Assembly (NCBI GenBank): GCA_905250075.1
Contig: CAJNOP010000849.1
Location: 16,302-80,301 of the forward strand
From: Rotaria sp. Silwood1
Lineage: Eukaryota; Rotifera; Eurotatoria; Philodinida; Philodinidae
Reading direction: 5' to 3'
Length of the DNA: 64,000 nucleotides
The position numbers and the translations under genes are program-made. The notes below the pieces were generated by a model that saw nothing but the letters and a program-made list of their open reading frames with translations, did no database searches and was not told where the DNA came from. Below, in pieces: positions 1 to 9,981 of this stretch (the stretch's first letter is position 1; every line of letters begins with the position of its first letter).

Positions 1-230
1 AAGCTTCTAAGATAGAACAACGCCTATCCTCAAAGGGATCGAATTGCAAAGCTTCATCATCGCGCCCATCGAGAGTCTATTATTGAAATAAGTGAAAAAT
101 AGATAGAGCCTTTTTCATTCTAATCAGGGATCGGAGTATATAGCATTTTTAGTTCATATAGAAAAAAATCAATTTTTGTGTAGGCTAAATCGAAAACTTA
201 CGTCAATGTATATGTTTATTTTTTTTTAGG

Positions 231-451
231 GATGCACCAATTCCAATTCCAACCAATCCCAATTCCAATTCTTGGCTTGGAATTGGTTGGAATTGGTCGG
301 AATTGGTCGATAATTGGCCAGGGTCGATCTAGAATCGGTCGAAATTATTCAAGAATGGGCCAAAATTGATTAAGAACTGACTGGAATCGGTGTAGAATTG
401 ATTTATAATTGGTATGCAGTTAATTAAGAATTGGTCGAAATTCCTATGGAA
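231..451. repeat. GGAATTGGT-type degenerate minisatellite
   Basis: Imperfect copies of GGAATTGGTYG run through this stretch. The first 40 bases carry the complementary AATTCCAA version, so the start folds back on what follows. No coding potential is visible. Confidence 0.7.
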
Positions 452-577
452 TTAGCATTGTTTAGAAAATTTTCTATCTAATGTGAATGTTCACATGATA
501 CTTTATATAGTACCATAAAAATATCTTCGAATATGAAGAAAAAGTTTTTTTCGAAAATTTCCCCTAGGGGGTAGGGC

Positions 578-592
578 AAGGGGGAAAAAGCA
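578..592 (+). repeat. Solo end resembling the TIR of the 1313-1469 MITE
   Basis: CAAGGGGGAAAAAGC here is identical to the first 15 bases of the MITE at 1313-1469. No partner end was found before the assembly gap, so it may be a degraded or truncated copy. Confidence 0.4.
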
Positions 593-605
593 GATTTTAG
601 CCCCT

Positions 606-772
606 AAAATCTCTGGAAATCTCTAGTAATCTTTAGAAATCTTTGGAAATCTTTGGAAATCTTTAGAAATCTTTAGAAATCTTTAGAAATCTCTAGAAAT
701 CTCTAGAAATCTTTAGAAATCTTTGGAAATCTTTAGAAATCTTTAGAAATCTCTAGAAATCTTTAGAAATCT
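606..772. repeat. 10-bp tandem repeat GAAATCTTTA
   Basis: About 16 units of GAAATCTTTA, with variants GAAATCTCTA and GAAATCTTTG, run directly into the assembly gap at 773-872. The array probably caused the gap. Confidence 0.9.
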
Positions 773-872
773 NNNNNNNNNNNNNNNNNNNNNNNNNNNN
801 NNNNNNNNNNNNNNNNNNNNNNNNNNNNNNNNNNNNNNNNNNNNNNNNNNNNNNNNNNNNNNNNNNNNNNNN
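773..872. other. Assembly gap (100 N)
   Basis: Exactly 100 N. It separates the 10-bp minisatellite from the U-box gene fragment, whose 3' end is therefore missing. Confidence 1.
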
Positions 873-1126
873 TAGTTCATTCTTCGTAGTGCCGTGTCGA
901 AGTGTTCATCGATGAGTTGTTTCACGACAATATTTGTAACGAGTCTTTCAATGTCCAAACGTTGTCCTGTCTTTAGACTTATTCCGTTATTTTGTTTTAT
1001 GTATTAAATTATGGCATCTCGTTTATATGTATATCCATCTTCGGCCACAACTGGATCACGGACTAGTTCTTTAGTAATTGTACATTGAAGCAGAGATGTC
1101 GTAGGAGCAATGTATGCTTTAGCCAT
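873..1126 (-). pseudogene. U-box domain fragment with in-frame stop
   Basis: Read from ATG at 1126 on the minus strand, the frame gives an N-terminal U-box. It shows CTITKELVRDPVV followed by EDGYTYKRDAI, the classic U-box core (DPVV-x(3)-DG-x-TY-x-R). A TAA stop at 1004-1006 (codon 41) follows, and the same frame then continues with LKTGQRLD and TNIVVKQLIDEHF, the second half of a U-box. U-box proteins are E3 ubiquitin ligases that bind E2 enzymes through this RING-like fold. The frame is otherwise intact, so one substitution explains the break. Everything downstream is lost in the N gap. It could be a recent pseudogene, a readthrough case or an assembly error. Confidence 0.7.
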
Positions 1127-1304
1127 AACTACAAAATGTCGGAGTGAGTTATATCTCAGAGCTTTCTGTTAAAAGACAGCGAGAAAAATTTGAACACTAT
1201 TTGTCAATGAAGAGCCTGTAGGTCAGTTGAATGCTGTTTCTATTTTGCCGTGTTAAAAAACCTGCGAAAGAAAAGATAAAGCATGAATCCAGAGTAGGGA
1301 GTGG

Positions 1305-1477
1305 GAGCAAGTCAAGGGGGAAAAAGCGAGACTCCCATAATCCAGAGTACAGGTGGAGTACAGTGAAGTCTACATGGAGTACGTACTCACTAGACTTCAG
1401 CTAGACTCCACTGTACTCCACCCGTACTCCAGCTGTATCCAACGTTGGAGTCTCGCTTTTCCCCCCTTGGAGCAAGT
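1305..1477. mobile_element. 157-bp MITE with 8-bp target duplication (hAT-like)
   Basis: The element at 1313-1469 has inverted ends CAAGGGGGAAAAAGCGAGAC / mirrored right end at 1447-1469. It is flanked on both sides by the perfect 8-bp direct repeat GAGCAAGT (1305-1312 and 1470-1477). The interior, 1350-1437, is itself palindromic (GTGGAGTACAGTG with its complement). It has no coding capacity. An 8-bp duplication is typical of the hAT superfamily; the family assignment is inferred. Confidence 0.85.
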
Positions 1478-1574
1478 GCATGCAAGCATTTTCTACACTC
1501 ATATACACTATAGGCATAAAAGAGTTATTCTTGGAGACCTGATAAGGTCTTTCAATTTCGCTGCCATCTGAGGC

Positions 1575-1636
1575 TGTGTATGTGTTTATGGGTGGGATGG
1601 GAGTGAGTGTGAATGAATAGAAGACACCCACACCCG
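1575..1636. repeat. Telomere-like inverted repeat (TLIR)
   Basis: A G-rich degenerate arm (GGGTGGGATGGGAGTGAGTG), a spacer containing TAGAAGAC, then the C-rich arm ACACCCACACCC. It belongs to the dispersed family described in the findings. Confidence 0.6.
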
Positions 1637-1639
1637 AAC

Positions 1640-2030
1640 TCTAAAAATGATCGTTTCCTTTACGTGTTCTATTAGCAGGATATTCATAAAGTTGATGAAT
1701 CAAACGTTTCCTGTACGTAGCATCTTGTAATAACAAAAGACTGGTTATCATGATACGTGATCTTCTCTCTACGTACTAATTTATTGCTGAATGCTCGAAC
1801 ATATAAATCATCAGTTTTTATTCTGATGGATCATTTTTTCAAGATTGATAACAGAATTAACTTCACTCTTTTTTTTTTACTTCGCTTAAATTATTTAAGA
1901 GCTTCAAACTGCACAAATTAGAAAATAAAACAAACGAACCATTATTTTTAATAATGAAAAATCAAACAAAACTTTTTGTCTATTGAGTTCAATTTTATTT
2001 TTTAATTACTTTATTTTTAACAGTATCTAA
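1640..2030. other. No gene seen; AT-rich
   Basis: Nothing recognisable apart from a possible 3' extension of the decayed minus-strand coiled-coil sequence below about 2040 (a short open run reading LKNKIELNRQKVLFD). Confidence 0.4.
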
Positions 2031-2039
2031 GTCACATTT

Positions 2040-2402
2040 ATGTGCGTGCTACGTTTTAAATCTAAATGTATTTATTCTGTATTGGTTTGTTGTAATTATT
2101 CAATAAACGATTCTTCAATTGATTTTCATTCAAAATTATTTCGCTCTAATAATTTAATATCACATATTAATTCAGATTGTTTAACAAGAAGTGTTGTTTC
2201 ATTATCAATTAATTGTTGTAATTTCGTATCATTAAATAAACTTCATTTTTTTTGTTGAAATTCATGATTGAAAAGATTCATAATCAAGTTGTAATTGACT
2301 ATATTTTGTATTAAGATCGTTATAAGGAGAATGAATACGTATATATTCATTGTAATATGACACAAATTCATCATGTTCTTCTGCTATATGAACTTGTTCG
2401 TT
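2040..2402 (-). pseudogene. Decayed coiled-coil protein fragment
   Basis: Minus-strand translation gives consecutive coding-like segments: EEHDEFVSYYNEYIR, NTKYSQLQLDYESFQ, then after a frameshift near 2255 KLQQLIDNETTLLVKQSEL and ICDIKLLERNNFE, with several stops in the last part. Heptad-like leucine spacing and high E/K/Q content suggest a coiled coil. The multiple stops and one frameshift make it a relic. I do not recognise the parent protein, and no intact copy lies in this window. Confidence 0.5.
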
Positions 2403-2599
2403 TTAAATGCATAAAAATGAACACGTATTTTAGAGAAAATATATATTCTAATGATAAAGGAGTTTTTATTCATCATGGGACTCGGAAGAATGGCATTATC
2501 TCGGAAGGGAGTCTCGTCAAAACAATGTATCAAATTAGTGTTTCTGATTTAATTACAATCTACATGAATAAGTTTAACAAATATTTATGAATGGTATAA

Positions 2600-3536
2600 G
2601 ATGTTTCCAATATTATGATAATTCTTAACAATATTCGATTTACCAGAGATGTTATAAGCATTTTTCAGTAGTATATTTGAGTGATGTTTTAAAACCTTTT
2701 ACGAGCTGTTCAGTAGAACTGAGCAAAATACTCGACATAGTCCTACTCAAGAGGACTAGTAGTTGTACATGTACTCGAGAATTAAGCACTCTAACAGATG
2801 AGAGTGGATAAGGCAGTTTTTTCGCCCCTAAAATATTTCAGTTCTTTATGCTGAAACCAATTCACTGACGACTTTTAATATCATTGCAATGGCTTATTTC
2901 GTAGCATTTCTCCATCAATTTTTCAAGTCACACCCGTACCTCTTAGAATGATGGCCAATTTTTTTAGTTGACCTCGTTGAGAAGTACAGGTATGACTGAA
3001 AAAAATCATCACGAGACGCTGTGAAATAAAGCTGTGCAACGTTATCGGGTGTCGCCACTGGTTGATTTCAACACAAATAAAAATGAAATATTTTGAGGGC
3101 AGAAAAATAGTCTTATCCGCCGTGGTCCTTTTATATAAAATGAGTGTGGGAATAGACGTCTCCATTTCAGCCACATCCTCACTTCCCACACTCAAAATCC
3201 ACATCCACGCTAGGTTTCTGCTTCGTTTATGCATTCATATATTATACGAAGAAGCGGAGACAAGAATACCACTAGTAAAGAGATTGATTCGCTCACCAGA
3301 TTTGACCTATTGTTGTGTCATCATCATCTGATGATGAAATACATTTGAAAAAGCAGCAATGTGAGATGGGAAAAAAAATGCTCTCTTTAGTCTCAATACA
3401 TGCAAATTTGAAAAACAGTACAATAGAAAAATTCAATCAGTGAATGATTGGTTACTGAGAAAAATGCATTTGATTTTATTGACAATCAGATAAATGTATT
3501 TGATAAAGTTTTATTACAATTTTATTTTATTGCATT
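2600..3536. other. No gene seen; weak telomere-like hairpin at 3140-3200
   Basis: Open frames here are short and low in information. A GTGTGGGA ... TCCCACAC pair at 3143-3196 may be a decayed copy of the telomere-like inverted repeat. Confidence 0.35.
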
Positions 3537-4153
3537 TCATTCCTCACTGCTCTCCACCATACGCATGCGTCTATGATCCATGACCATGACCGCAAAGAAA
3601 TAGACTATATCAGATACTTTGTCAGAAAACACTTGAAGAATGTATGTTGTAGGTGACTTTTTGAACCAATACGAACGTTCTTGAAATTCAGCTAATAAGC
3701 GAACTTGATTTTGATCGCGTAAATCATACTTGTTTGAGAAAATTTTGTTTTTCATTATTATTTGATTACCATTCATTGGATTGTATATTTTTGGTGGATG
3801 AAGTGATAGTTTTTTGTGATAGTTCCATCTATCCATTGATCAGAATGAGAGTCGAAAATGGAAAATGTAACATTAATGATATCATCGGTCCATTCACCTT
3901 CAAGATTAGCAACAATTTTTTTCGATGGATAGGAAAGAAGTACGACAGCGTGAATATCGCTATAAAATGTTTTAACAAAATATTGACGCTGTTTACCGGT
4001 AGAATCAAAAATGGAAAATTCACTCAGTCGATTGTCATCCATGATACGATCTTTAACAATGACATAAGTACGATTCACTAATATTGATTCAATCGGAGTA
4101 ATGATGGCAATAAAGAGTAATAGTGTCGAAGCGACCATAGCGAACGACATCAT
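3537..4153 (-). pseudogene. LURP-one/Tubby C-terminal-like protein, secreted, frameshifted
   Basis: Two overlapping minus-strand frames make one protein of about 200 residues, the usual size for the LURP-one-related family (Tub_2 fold). The first (4153 to 3773) starts with a hydrophobic signal-like stretch (SFAMVASTLLLFIAIITP). It then shows the beta-strand pattern of the family, with FSIFDSTGKQRQYFVKTF and KIVANLEGEW. The second frame (to 3537) supplies the rest, ending in DIVYFFAVMVMDHRR, which matches the family's C-terminal helix. The frames meet at a six-T run (3810-3815), so a one-base slip there explains the break. The molecular function of this family in animals is poorly known; a signal peptide is unusual for it. 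Either a recent pseudogene or a homopolymer sequencing error. Confidence 0.6.
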
Positions 4154-4690
4154 GATGATAGCAATAGCAAGATAGATATGTATGTTTTCTCAAACCAGAA
4201 AATGCTGCATATATATCAGCGAAATTCTTGTTGACAATGCTAATCAAAGATTGTTTTGTTTACTGTCACATTAATGTCAACACGTTCTTGGTCAATATGC
4301 TATTTTCATGATATAAACGAAAAGTAAACAGATATTCGTACCATAGAAAATACTGTCTAGGTTAGTTTATCTTATCAATGAATGGCAGATGGAAATTACC
4401 CGATGATAGAACAGTCGTAGTTTGAACCAAATGAGATACTCAATAAGCAAATGTTTCTTAATCTTTCATTGATTATATGAAGGCACAGATGACAATACCT
4501 TCTGATAATCAACTTGTACATGTCATGCTATTAACGGTAGCACATGAACGGAATTGGATTGGTTAAGGAAATCAATCGAGGCAGTAGAAACCGGCTTTTC
4601 ACACATTAAAAATTGGTAAAAATCTCCTTTTTGAATCTCTTTTTTGTCTTATTCAATGAAGATATTGCATCATCATTTGTCCAAACAAAT
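4154..4690. other. No gene seen
   Basis: AT-rich upstream region of the LURP-one-like gene. No motif could be assigned. Confidence 0.4.
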
Positions 4691-4694
4691 AAAG

Positions 4695-4781
4695 GGTGTG
4701 AGTGTGGGTGGTGTTGGTGTGACGGTTGGCATACATGACACGAGTATCTACACTCAGACCCACCGACACCCACACCCAAAA
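4695..4781. repeat. Telomere-like inverted repeat (TLIR)
   Basis: The G-rich arm GTGTGAGTGTGGGTGGTGTT and the C-rich arm CCCACCGACACCCACACCC flank a spacer of about 30 bases. Confidence 0.8.
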
Positions 4782-5056
4782 ATTCTAATATCGATTAATA
4801 TTTAACATATTGTTCCATGCAAAAATGCCGTTAAATATTCAGTTCATTCGCATTTTGGATAATCTACGAAATATTCTTTCAACACATAAAGGTTCTTAAT
4901 CAACAATTGAAGTTATCGACCCAAAGAAAAAAACATCTATCATAAGAGCCATTCGAAAGCTAAGCAAACAACCGAGTAATAGGCCACGATATGACTTCAA
5001 ACTATAACACATGAAATTTCCTCGGATGAGCCGTTTCTTCTAAACACAATTATTAA

Positions 5057-5149
5057 GGATGTGGGTGTGAGTAGCAAGAGAAGACTTATATCCACACCGG
5101 CAGCCAGTCGCATACCCATACCGACACATCCATCTACACCCCATCCTTA
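5057..5149. repeat. Telomere-like inverted repeat (TLIR), degenerate
   Basis: GGATGTGGGTGTGAG, spacer AGCAAGAGAAGAC, then a diverged C-rich arm ending CTACACCCCATCC. The spacer AAGAGAAGAC recurs in other copies. Confidence 0.7.
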
Positions 5150-5252
5150 GAGACGTAAGTCTAAAAAAGAAACAATCTAAGTAACATAAATAAATACGTA
5201 AATAATACATATGAAAAAAAGTCCTAACATGGACCGGTTAAAAAGATATTTA

Positions 5253-5532
5253 TTAATCCTTTCGTTGCGGTGTTTTGGAAAGTGAAAATATCTATTTCGC
5301 TGTGTGCTTATGAGAATTTCAGACAATAGGATTTTTTTACGTAGAATTCAGTCGTGTTGTATTTATTACACGTTGCTGGTTAGAAGATAAGAAAATGTAT
5401 AACTCAAATTACACGGAAAGAGGGCCTGTAAATGTTTTTACGAAAGCGGATATCATATATGAATCTACGAGTAAGATCTTATCCAGAAGTTACCGTGACG
5501 CATATATGCGCCACGTGCACCTAACGAGTTAA
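5253..5532. mobile_element. Possible piggyBac-like MITE (TTAA ends)
   Basis: TTAATCCTTTCGTTGCGG at the left and the complement of TTAACTCGTTAGGTGCACG at the right bound 280 bp with TTAA at both ends. An internal palindrome GCATATATGC lies near the right end. TTAA target sites and CCTTT-type ends fit piggyBac-derived MITEs, but the two ends match only partly. Confidence 0.4.
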
Positions 5533-5537
5533 TAAGA

Positions 5538-5717
5538 ATGGGGAAAATAGCAGTCATACACTCACTCACTACAAGTCATACTTGTCGTTCTGTCACTCGT
5601 CCAAGGTGAACGCAAGAGAAATATCGGTCTTTCTTGATTCACACGACCCTATATGCAAAGGACATATAACGACAAAAGTGACTCATAATGAGTGAATGAC
5701 TGCTATCTTTCCAGTCC
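5538..5717. mobile_element. 180-bp inverted-repeat element
   Basis: The left end GGAAAATAGCAGTCATACAC is mirrored at the right end (5690-5712, complement GGAAAGATAGCAGTCATTCA). Target duplication could not be fixed. It directly follows the TTAA-bounded element. Confidence 0.6.
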
Positions 5718-6908
5718 CTGATAAATAAAACCATTGAGACACGTTCAGCATCCGTTTAAAATGGAATCGAAAGACATTTCGTCGTTTTTGTTTACAATAA
5801 TTGTGTTTTTATTAAACGTATTAGTAAGTGACGGAAATTTCTTTTTATAGAAATGTGTTCTATATCGATCATGTCTGACGACCATGGAAAAGTATTTTTG
5901 TAAGAAAATAACAGAAAGTGTTGTTGTGAATAGAGAGAAAGAGATTTTTTTTTCTTTTCTTCGCTTATTTCTAGATGTAGTTGCAAACAATTGGTTACTG
6001 TCATATTGAGATATTGCTTCAGTTCTTTTTTCTCTTTTCTAGTCTTTATGTGCGTGTTCCAAGAGAGCTAAACACTAATAACTACTTTCTGTGAATACGA
6101 AGAAGAAAACATAAAGAGAAAAAAAGAGACAGGATGAGCTACGGGCTCTCGTCTTACATTATTCACTATATTTTCTTTTCGTCATCTGTCTAGCTTTTTT
6201 CACACACATCACAGAATAGTCTTACAATTTTTGATTACTAGTGTATTTCAGTAAGTAAATAAAGCGATAAAATGTATTCATTGCTTCAAAAGACTCATTC
6301 TTAACATAGTTTCGTATTATTGAAAGTTTGATTAATATGACTCGACAGTTATTATATGAAAAATATTGTTCGTAAATTCCAATTTATACAAACATACTTA
6401 ACGAATCCTATTCAAAACTATGATCTGTGGTTGGAAATAAAAAAATTAGTATTGTTTATTTGGTTTCCTACAAATATGAGCTAGCTATTCTTTGTTTATC
6501 ACATCAAGGTTTTCTGTTATTCAGACCTTTCATTCGTTCTAATTTTGCACCGCCATTTATTTATATTGGTGTTGACAGGTTTGAACAACATTAGACAATT
6601 CACTAACACATGTATGAAAACTAATAAGAAAATGTCTGGTCATTGTTATAAGATAGAAAAAACGAGATAAGTAGGGCCTTTATTAAAATTGAACGATATC
6701 ATTCATTAATAGATGCAAGAATAAATAGTTCACGCTCATCTGTTCAAAACCTGGTTCTCAGTTTTTCTCAATATAATTAAATAAAAAGACGGTTTTTGTA
6801 CTTATTTTCACCGTTAAAATCTTGATCTTCGCTGGTTGAATAGAGGTCACTTTCAAACAAGTGTTCTATATAGTATCATTTAAATAAATACAACTAATTG
6901 TTGATATA
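5718..6908. other. No gene seen
   Basis: About 1.2 kb of AT-rich sequence. Open frames are short, mostly over homopolymer runs, and carry no recognisable domain. Confidence 0.5.
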
Positions 6909-8523
6909 TACTTCGGGTGTACTAAAAGTTCGGATCACGATGTTTAAAATTTTATAAAACAATAAATATTGAATGTTTTATTATGGAATATATAGTATAA
7001 CGTCTCATCTTTAATAATCTATAGAGCAGCTCTATCTTGGATTTAGTTCTAACATCTTGCTAGATAAAATCTATAGTACTTATGGCCAAGAAAAGATCCT
7101 GACAACATAAAACCAGAATACGAAAAGAAAGAAATGTTCGTAGTTCTATTTTATTAAATGCTCAAAATAATCACCATTATTTTCTATACAAAGTTCCATC
7201 CTTTCTAACAGTTTATCGAAGGTCGTTTTAAACTCGTTTATTGAAATATTCTTCACTATGATGGAAACCTCCTGAGCCAGCGATTCTTCGTTTGTGTGAT
7301 CAGGCAAATTCCTCTTGATATAATCATTTAGCCAAAAGTCACACGGTGCAAGACCTGGTGAATGTGGTGGATGTGGGATTATTTCGATACCTTCTTCTGT
7401 TAAAGAATTAAGAACATCTCGATGAGTATGAGGACGACCATTATCATGAAGCAGTTTATATTTTGTACGTGATGATTTTATCTACTTTATGTATAAGAAC
7501 AGGACCAGTGAATTTAAATAATAAGCAAAACAATGTTCTAGGTTCAGATCTATTCCGACGAACAACGGTCCTTGGTGGTTCATTTTCACCAACCCAGGTA
7601 GAATTGCTTGACTTCCGACCAATCTATCTGTGATAAATCCATGTCTCATGACCAGTAATAATATTACATAACCGCCACGTTCCGTTTCTGAATTTCTCTA
7701 AATTTTGACGACAAATTCTAAATCGTTCTTGTTTTTGTTCGTCAGTGAGTTGATGAGCAACCCAACGTGATGTAACTTTTCTCATCTTTAGACAATCATG
7801 AATAATTCGTTCTATTGTACCACGAGATAGACCAGTCTCAACCGTAATATCATCATAAGTTGAGTGTGGGTCATCTTCGATAACTTGTCGAACGCGCTCA
7901 ATATTTTCATCTCTAAGTACCGAAATCGGACGACCAGATCGAGGATCATTACTGACATCTTCTCTTCCTTCACGAAAACGTTTCGTCCATTTTCTGACCA
8001 TTGGATATGATGAAGCATCAGGTCCCAATGCTTCTGTAAGTTCGTCGAAGATTGTTTTTGAATATATTCCCAAAATAGCTCGAATTCTGATATAGTATCG
8101 GTTAAATTCATCAGTCATGTTTAATAGATCGTTTTAAAGTTGAAATCAGATTCTATCACGATTTGAAGTCGGGTACGGTACAGATGAGCTGACAGTGAAC
8201 GACCTCTCATATATATATACTATCGAAATGTAATATTCTAGAACATGACGTCATAAAATATGATGAGAGAGAGTGACCAATGGAAAATATGGAAAGTTCC
8301 AGAATATACCTGAACATTGGACAAGGATTAGTTAAATATTAGCATAGTCGCTAAATTATAGGCTTAGTCTAGCAGGATGTTAGAACTAAATTCAAGATAG
8401 AGCTGCTCTATAGATTATTAAAGACGAGACGTTATACTATATATTCCATAATAACACATTCAATATTTACTGTTTTATAAAATTTTAAACATCGTGATTC
8501 GAACTTTTGGTACACCATAAGTA
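6909..8523 (-). mobile_element. Mariner-type transposon with ~158-bp TIRs, TA target
   Basis: The element at 6911-8521 is bounded by TA on both sides. Its ends read CTTMKGGTGTACYAAAAGTT, and the two ends mirror each other for about 158 bp (6911-7068 and 8364-8521), far longer than the roughly 30 bp of classical mariners. It encodes one decayed transposase on the minus strand. Despite the dead gene the TIRs are well conserved, so a related active copy may exist elsewhere. Confidence 0.9.
7153..8118 (-). pseudogene. Mariner transposase, broken
   Basis: The frame starts at ATG 8118 with the paired helix-turn-helix region (WTKRFREGRED, DPRSGRP, TYDDITVETGLSRGTIERI). It reaches the first catalytic block as TGHETWIYHR, where mariners have TGDETW, so the first catalytic Asp is His. 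A TAG stop follows at 7624-7626. The next frame continues with WVGENEPPRTVVRR, and after a frameshift and an apparent internal deletion LLHDNGRPHT and HSPGLAPCDFWL. These last two are the second and third catalytic blocks of the D,D34D class. With a missing acid, a stop, a shift and a deletion it cannot make an active enzyme. Confidence 0.85.
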
Positions 8524-9423
8524 CATAGATGTATCATCTATCTCTATATCTATCATTGATCAGATCATTTTTTGAAGCTTGTAAAAGAACTTATAACTCA
8601 CTAGCAAAACAAAATAGATTTCTGTAAAACCATTAATTCGATGAAAATACAGCATGTATCTTCGTTTTTATCGGCTCAATTAATTATGACTTTATAAGTT
8701 CATTAATCAAACACAACAGATACAGAAGAAAAGATAATTAAACAAATATTTAACCATACTGTAGCAATAAAAAGTATTTGTCGCCTAAGAACTATCTATC
8801 TGCTAATCAATCACTCCTCATTTTATTCATTGGGTTTCTCCTAGACAGAGCATCTCAAGGATGAGAAAAAGTGATAATCATATATATATCGGTTCGTGCA
8901 TAGGGAAAAAGTATACAGTCAGAATATAGATGAATCTATACAGAACGTGATTAATCAATGAAATCCATAGAAGATGAAATTACAGATTTCTTCTCTTTAT
9001 TTTTCCCATCTTTTCTTTCTCTTTTTCCATCTTTCTTTTTTTTTTATTCCATCGTCGCTATACTTGCACAGCGGTAAGCAATTTTCTTTTATTTCTTCTC
9101 ATATTCAATTTAAGTAATGATATTAACAAAAAGCATGTATCTTATCACTGTTTGAGAAATAGAAGAAAAATTTGTTATCATCTCTCCAAATATTTTGGTA
9201 TTTTTTTTGTATATATGTTAGGTGAATTTAGAATCTAGTTGAGACTCGAATAATATTTTGTATTTTTGTAATAAAAAATATTGTTAATATATCAATTAAG
9301 TAAAGTTGTTTATTGATAATATGACTTAAATGTATTTTGTAGCTTATTTGGCAAAACAGATATGTTGCCTTAGTTATTCGATTTATAAAAGAAAATAAGC
9401 CTGTTACATGTATTTCAATTAAT
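8524..9423. other. No gene seen
   Basis: AT-rich, with pyrimidine-rich runs around 8990-9050. Nothing assignable on either strand. Confidence 0.5.
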
Positions 9424-9981
9424 TGAATATACTTAGGCCATACCAAAAGTCTTTAAGGAACTATGTCAATTTCTTATAGAATGTTCAAAGAACTTTTCTT
9501 TTTATATAGACTGATAGTAAAAACAAAGCTCTACATTTCTGCACTATTTGATCATTATTCATCTGTTATCATAACAATAAAATTTCCATTAGACTTGCTT
9601 AGCTATGATAGATAACGATAACATTAGTCCGTATTTGATTTCAATGTGGGTGTGAATGTGGATGTGGTTGAGTGTAAGTATGGGTGTGGCTATGTGTTAA
9701 GATCACATGCCAAGTCTACACTTATACCTGCATCCAAACCCACCGACACTGACATCCACATTGAAGACAATATCGACTAATGTTATTTTTACATATTATA
9801 GATAAACAAGTCTAATGGAAATTTTATTATTATGATACCAGGTGAATAATGATCAAATAGTACAGAAATGTAGAGCTTGGTTTTTACTATTAGTCTAGAT
9901 AAAAAGAAAAGTTCTTTGAATATTCTACAAGCAAGTGATGTCGCTCCGTAAAGACTTCTGGTATGAACTAAGTATATTTTG
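9424..9981. mobile_element. Palindromic element with telomere-like core
   Basis: Left arm 9424-9632 and right arm 9772-9981 are inverted copies of about 200 bp. Shared words include ATACTTAG at the outer ends, CTCTACATTTCTG, TTTGATCATTATTCA and GGAAATTTTATT (mirrored). Between them lies a telomere-like inverted repeat. A diverged half copy occurs at 58399-58640. No coding sequence is present. Confidence 0.8.
9645..9765. repeat. Telomere-like inverted repeat (TLIR) at the centre of the palindrome
   Basis: GTGGGTGTGAATGTGGATGT ... spacer with GCCAAGTC ... CCCACCGACACTGACATCC. It sits exactly at the symmetry centre of the 9424-9981 element. Confidence 0.8.

Noticed and set aside
5745..6004. Lys/Phe-rich minus frames
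   Set aside because: Composition follows poly-T and poly-A runs, with two overlapping frames equally open; no domain.
9228..9446. Minus-strand frames at 9228-9446 and 9789-10013
   Set aside because: They lie in AT-rich sequence and in the arm of the palindromic element, with no protein-like pattern.
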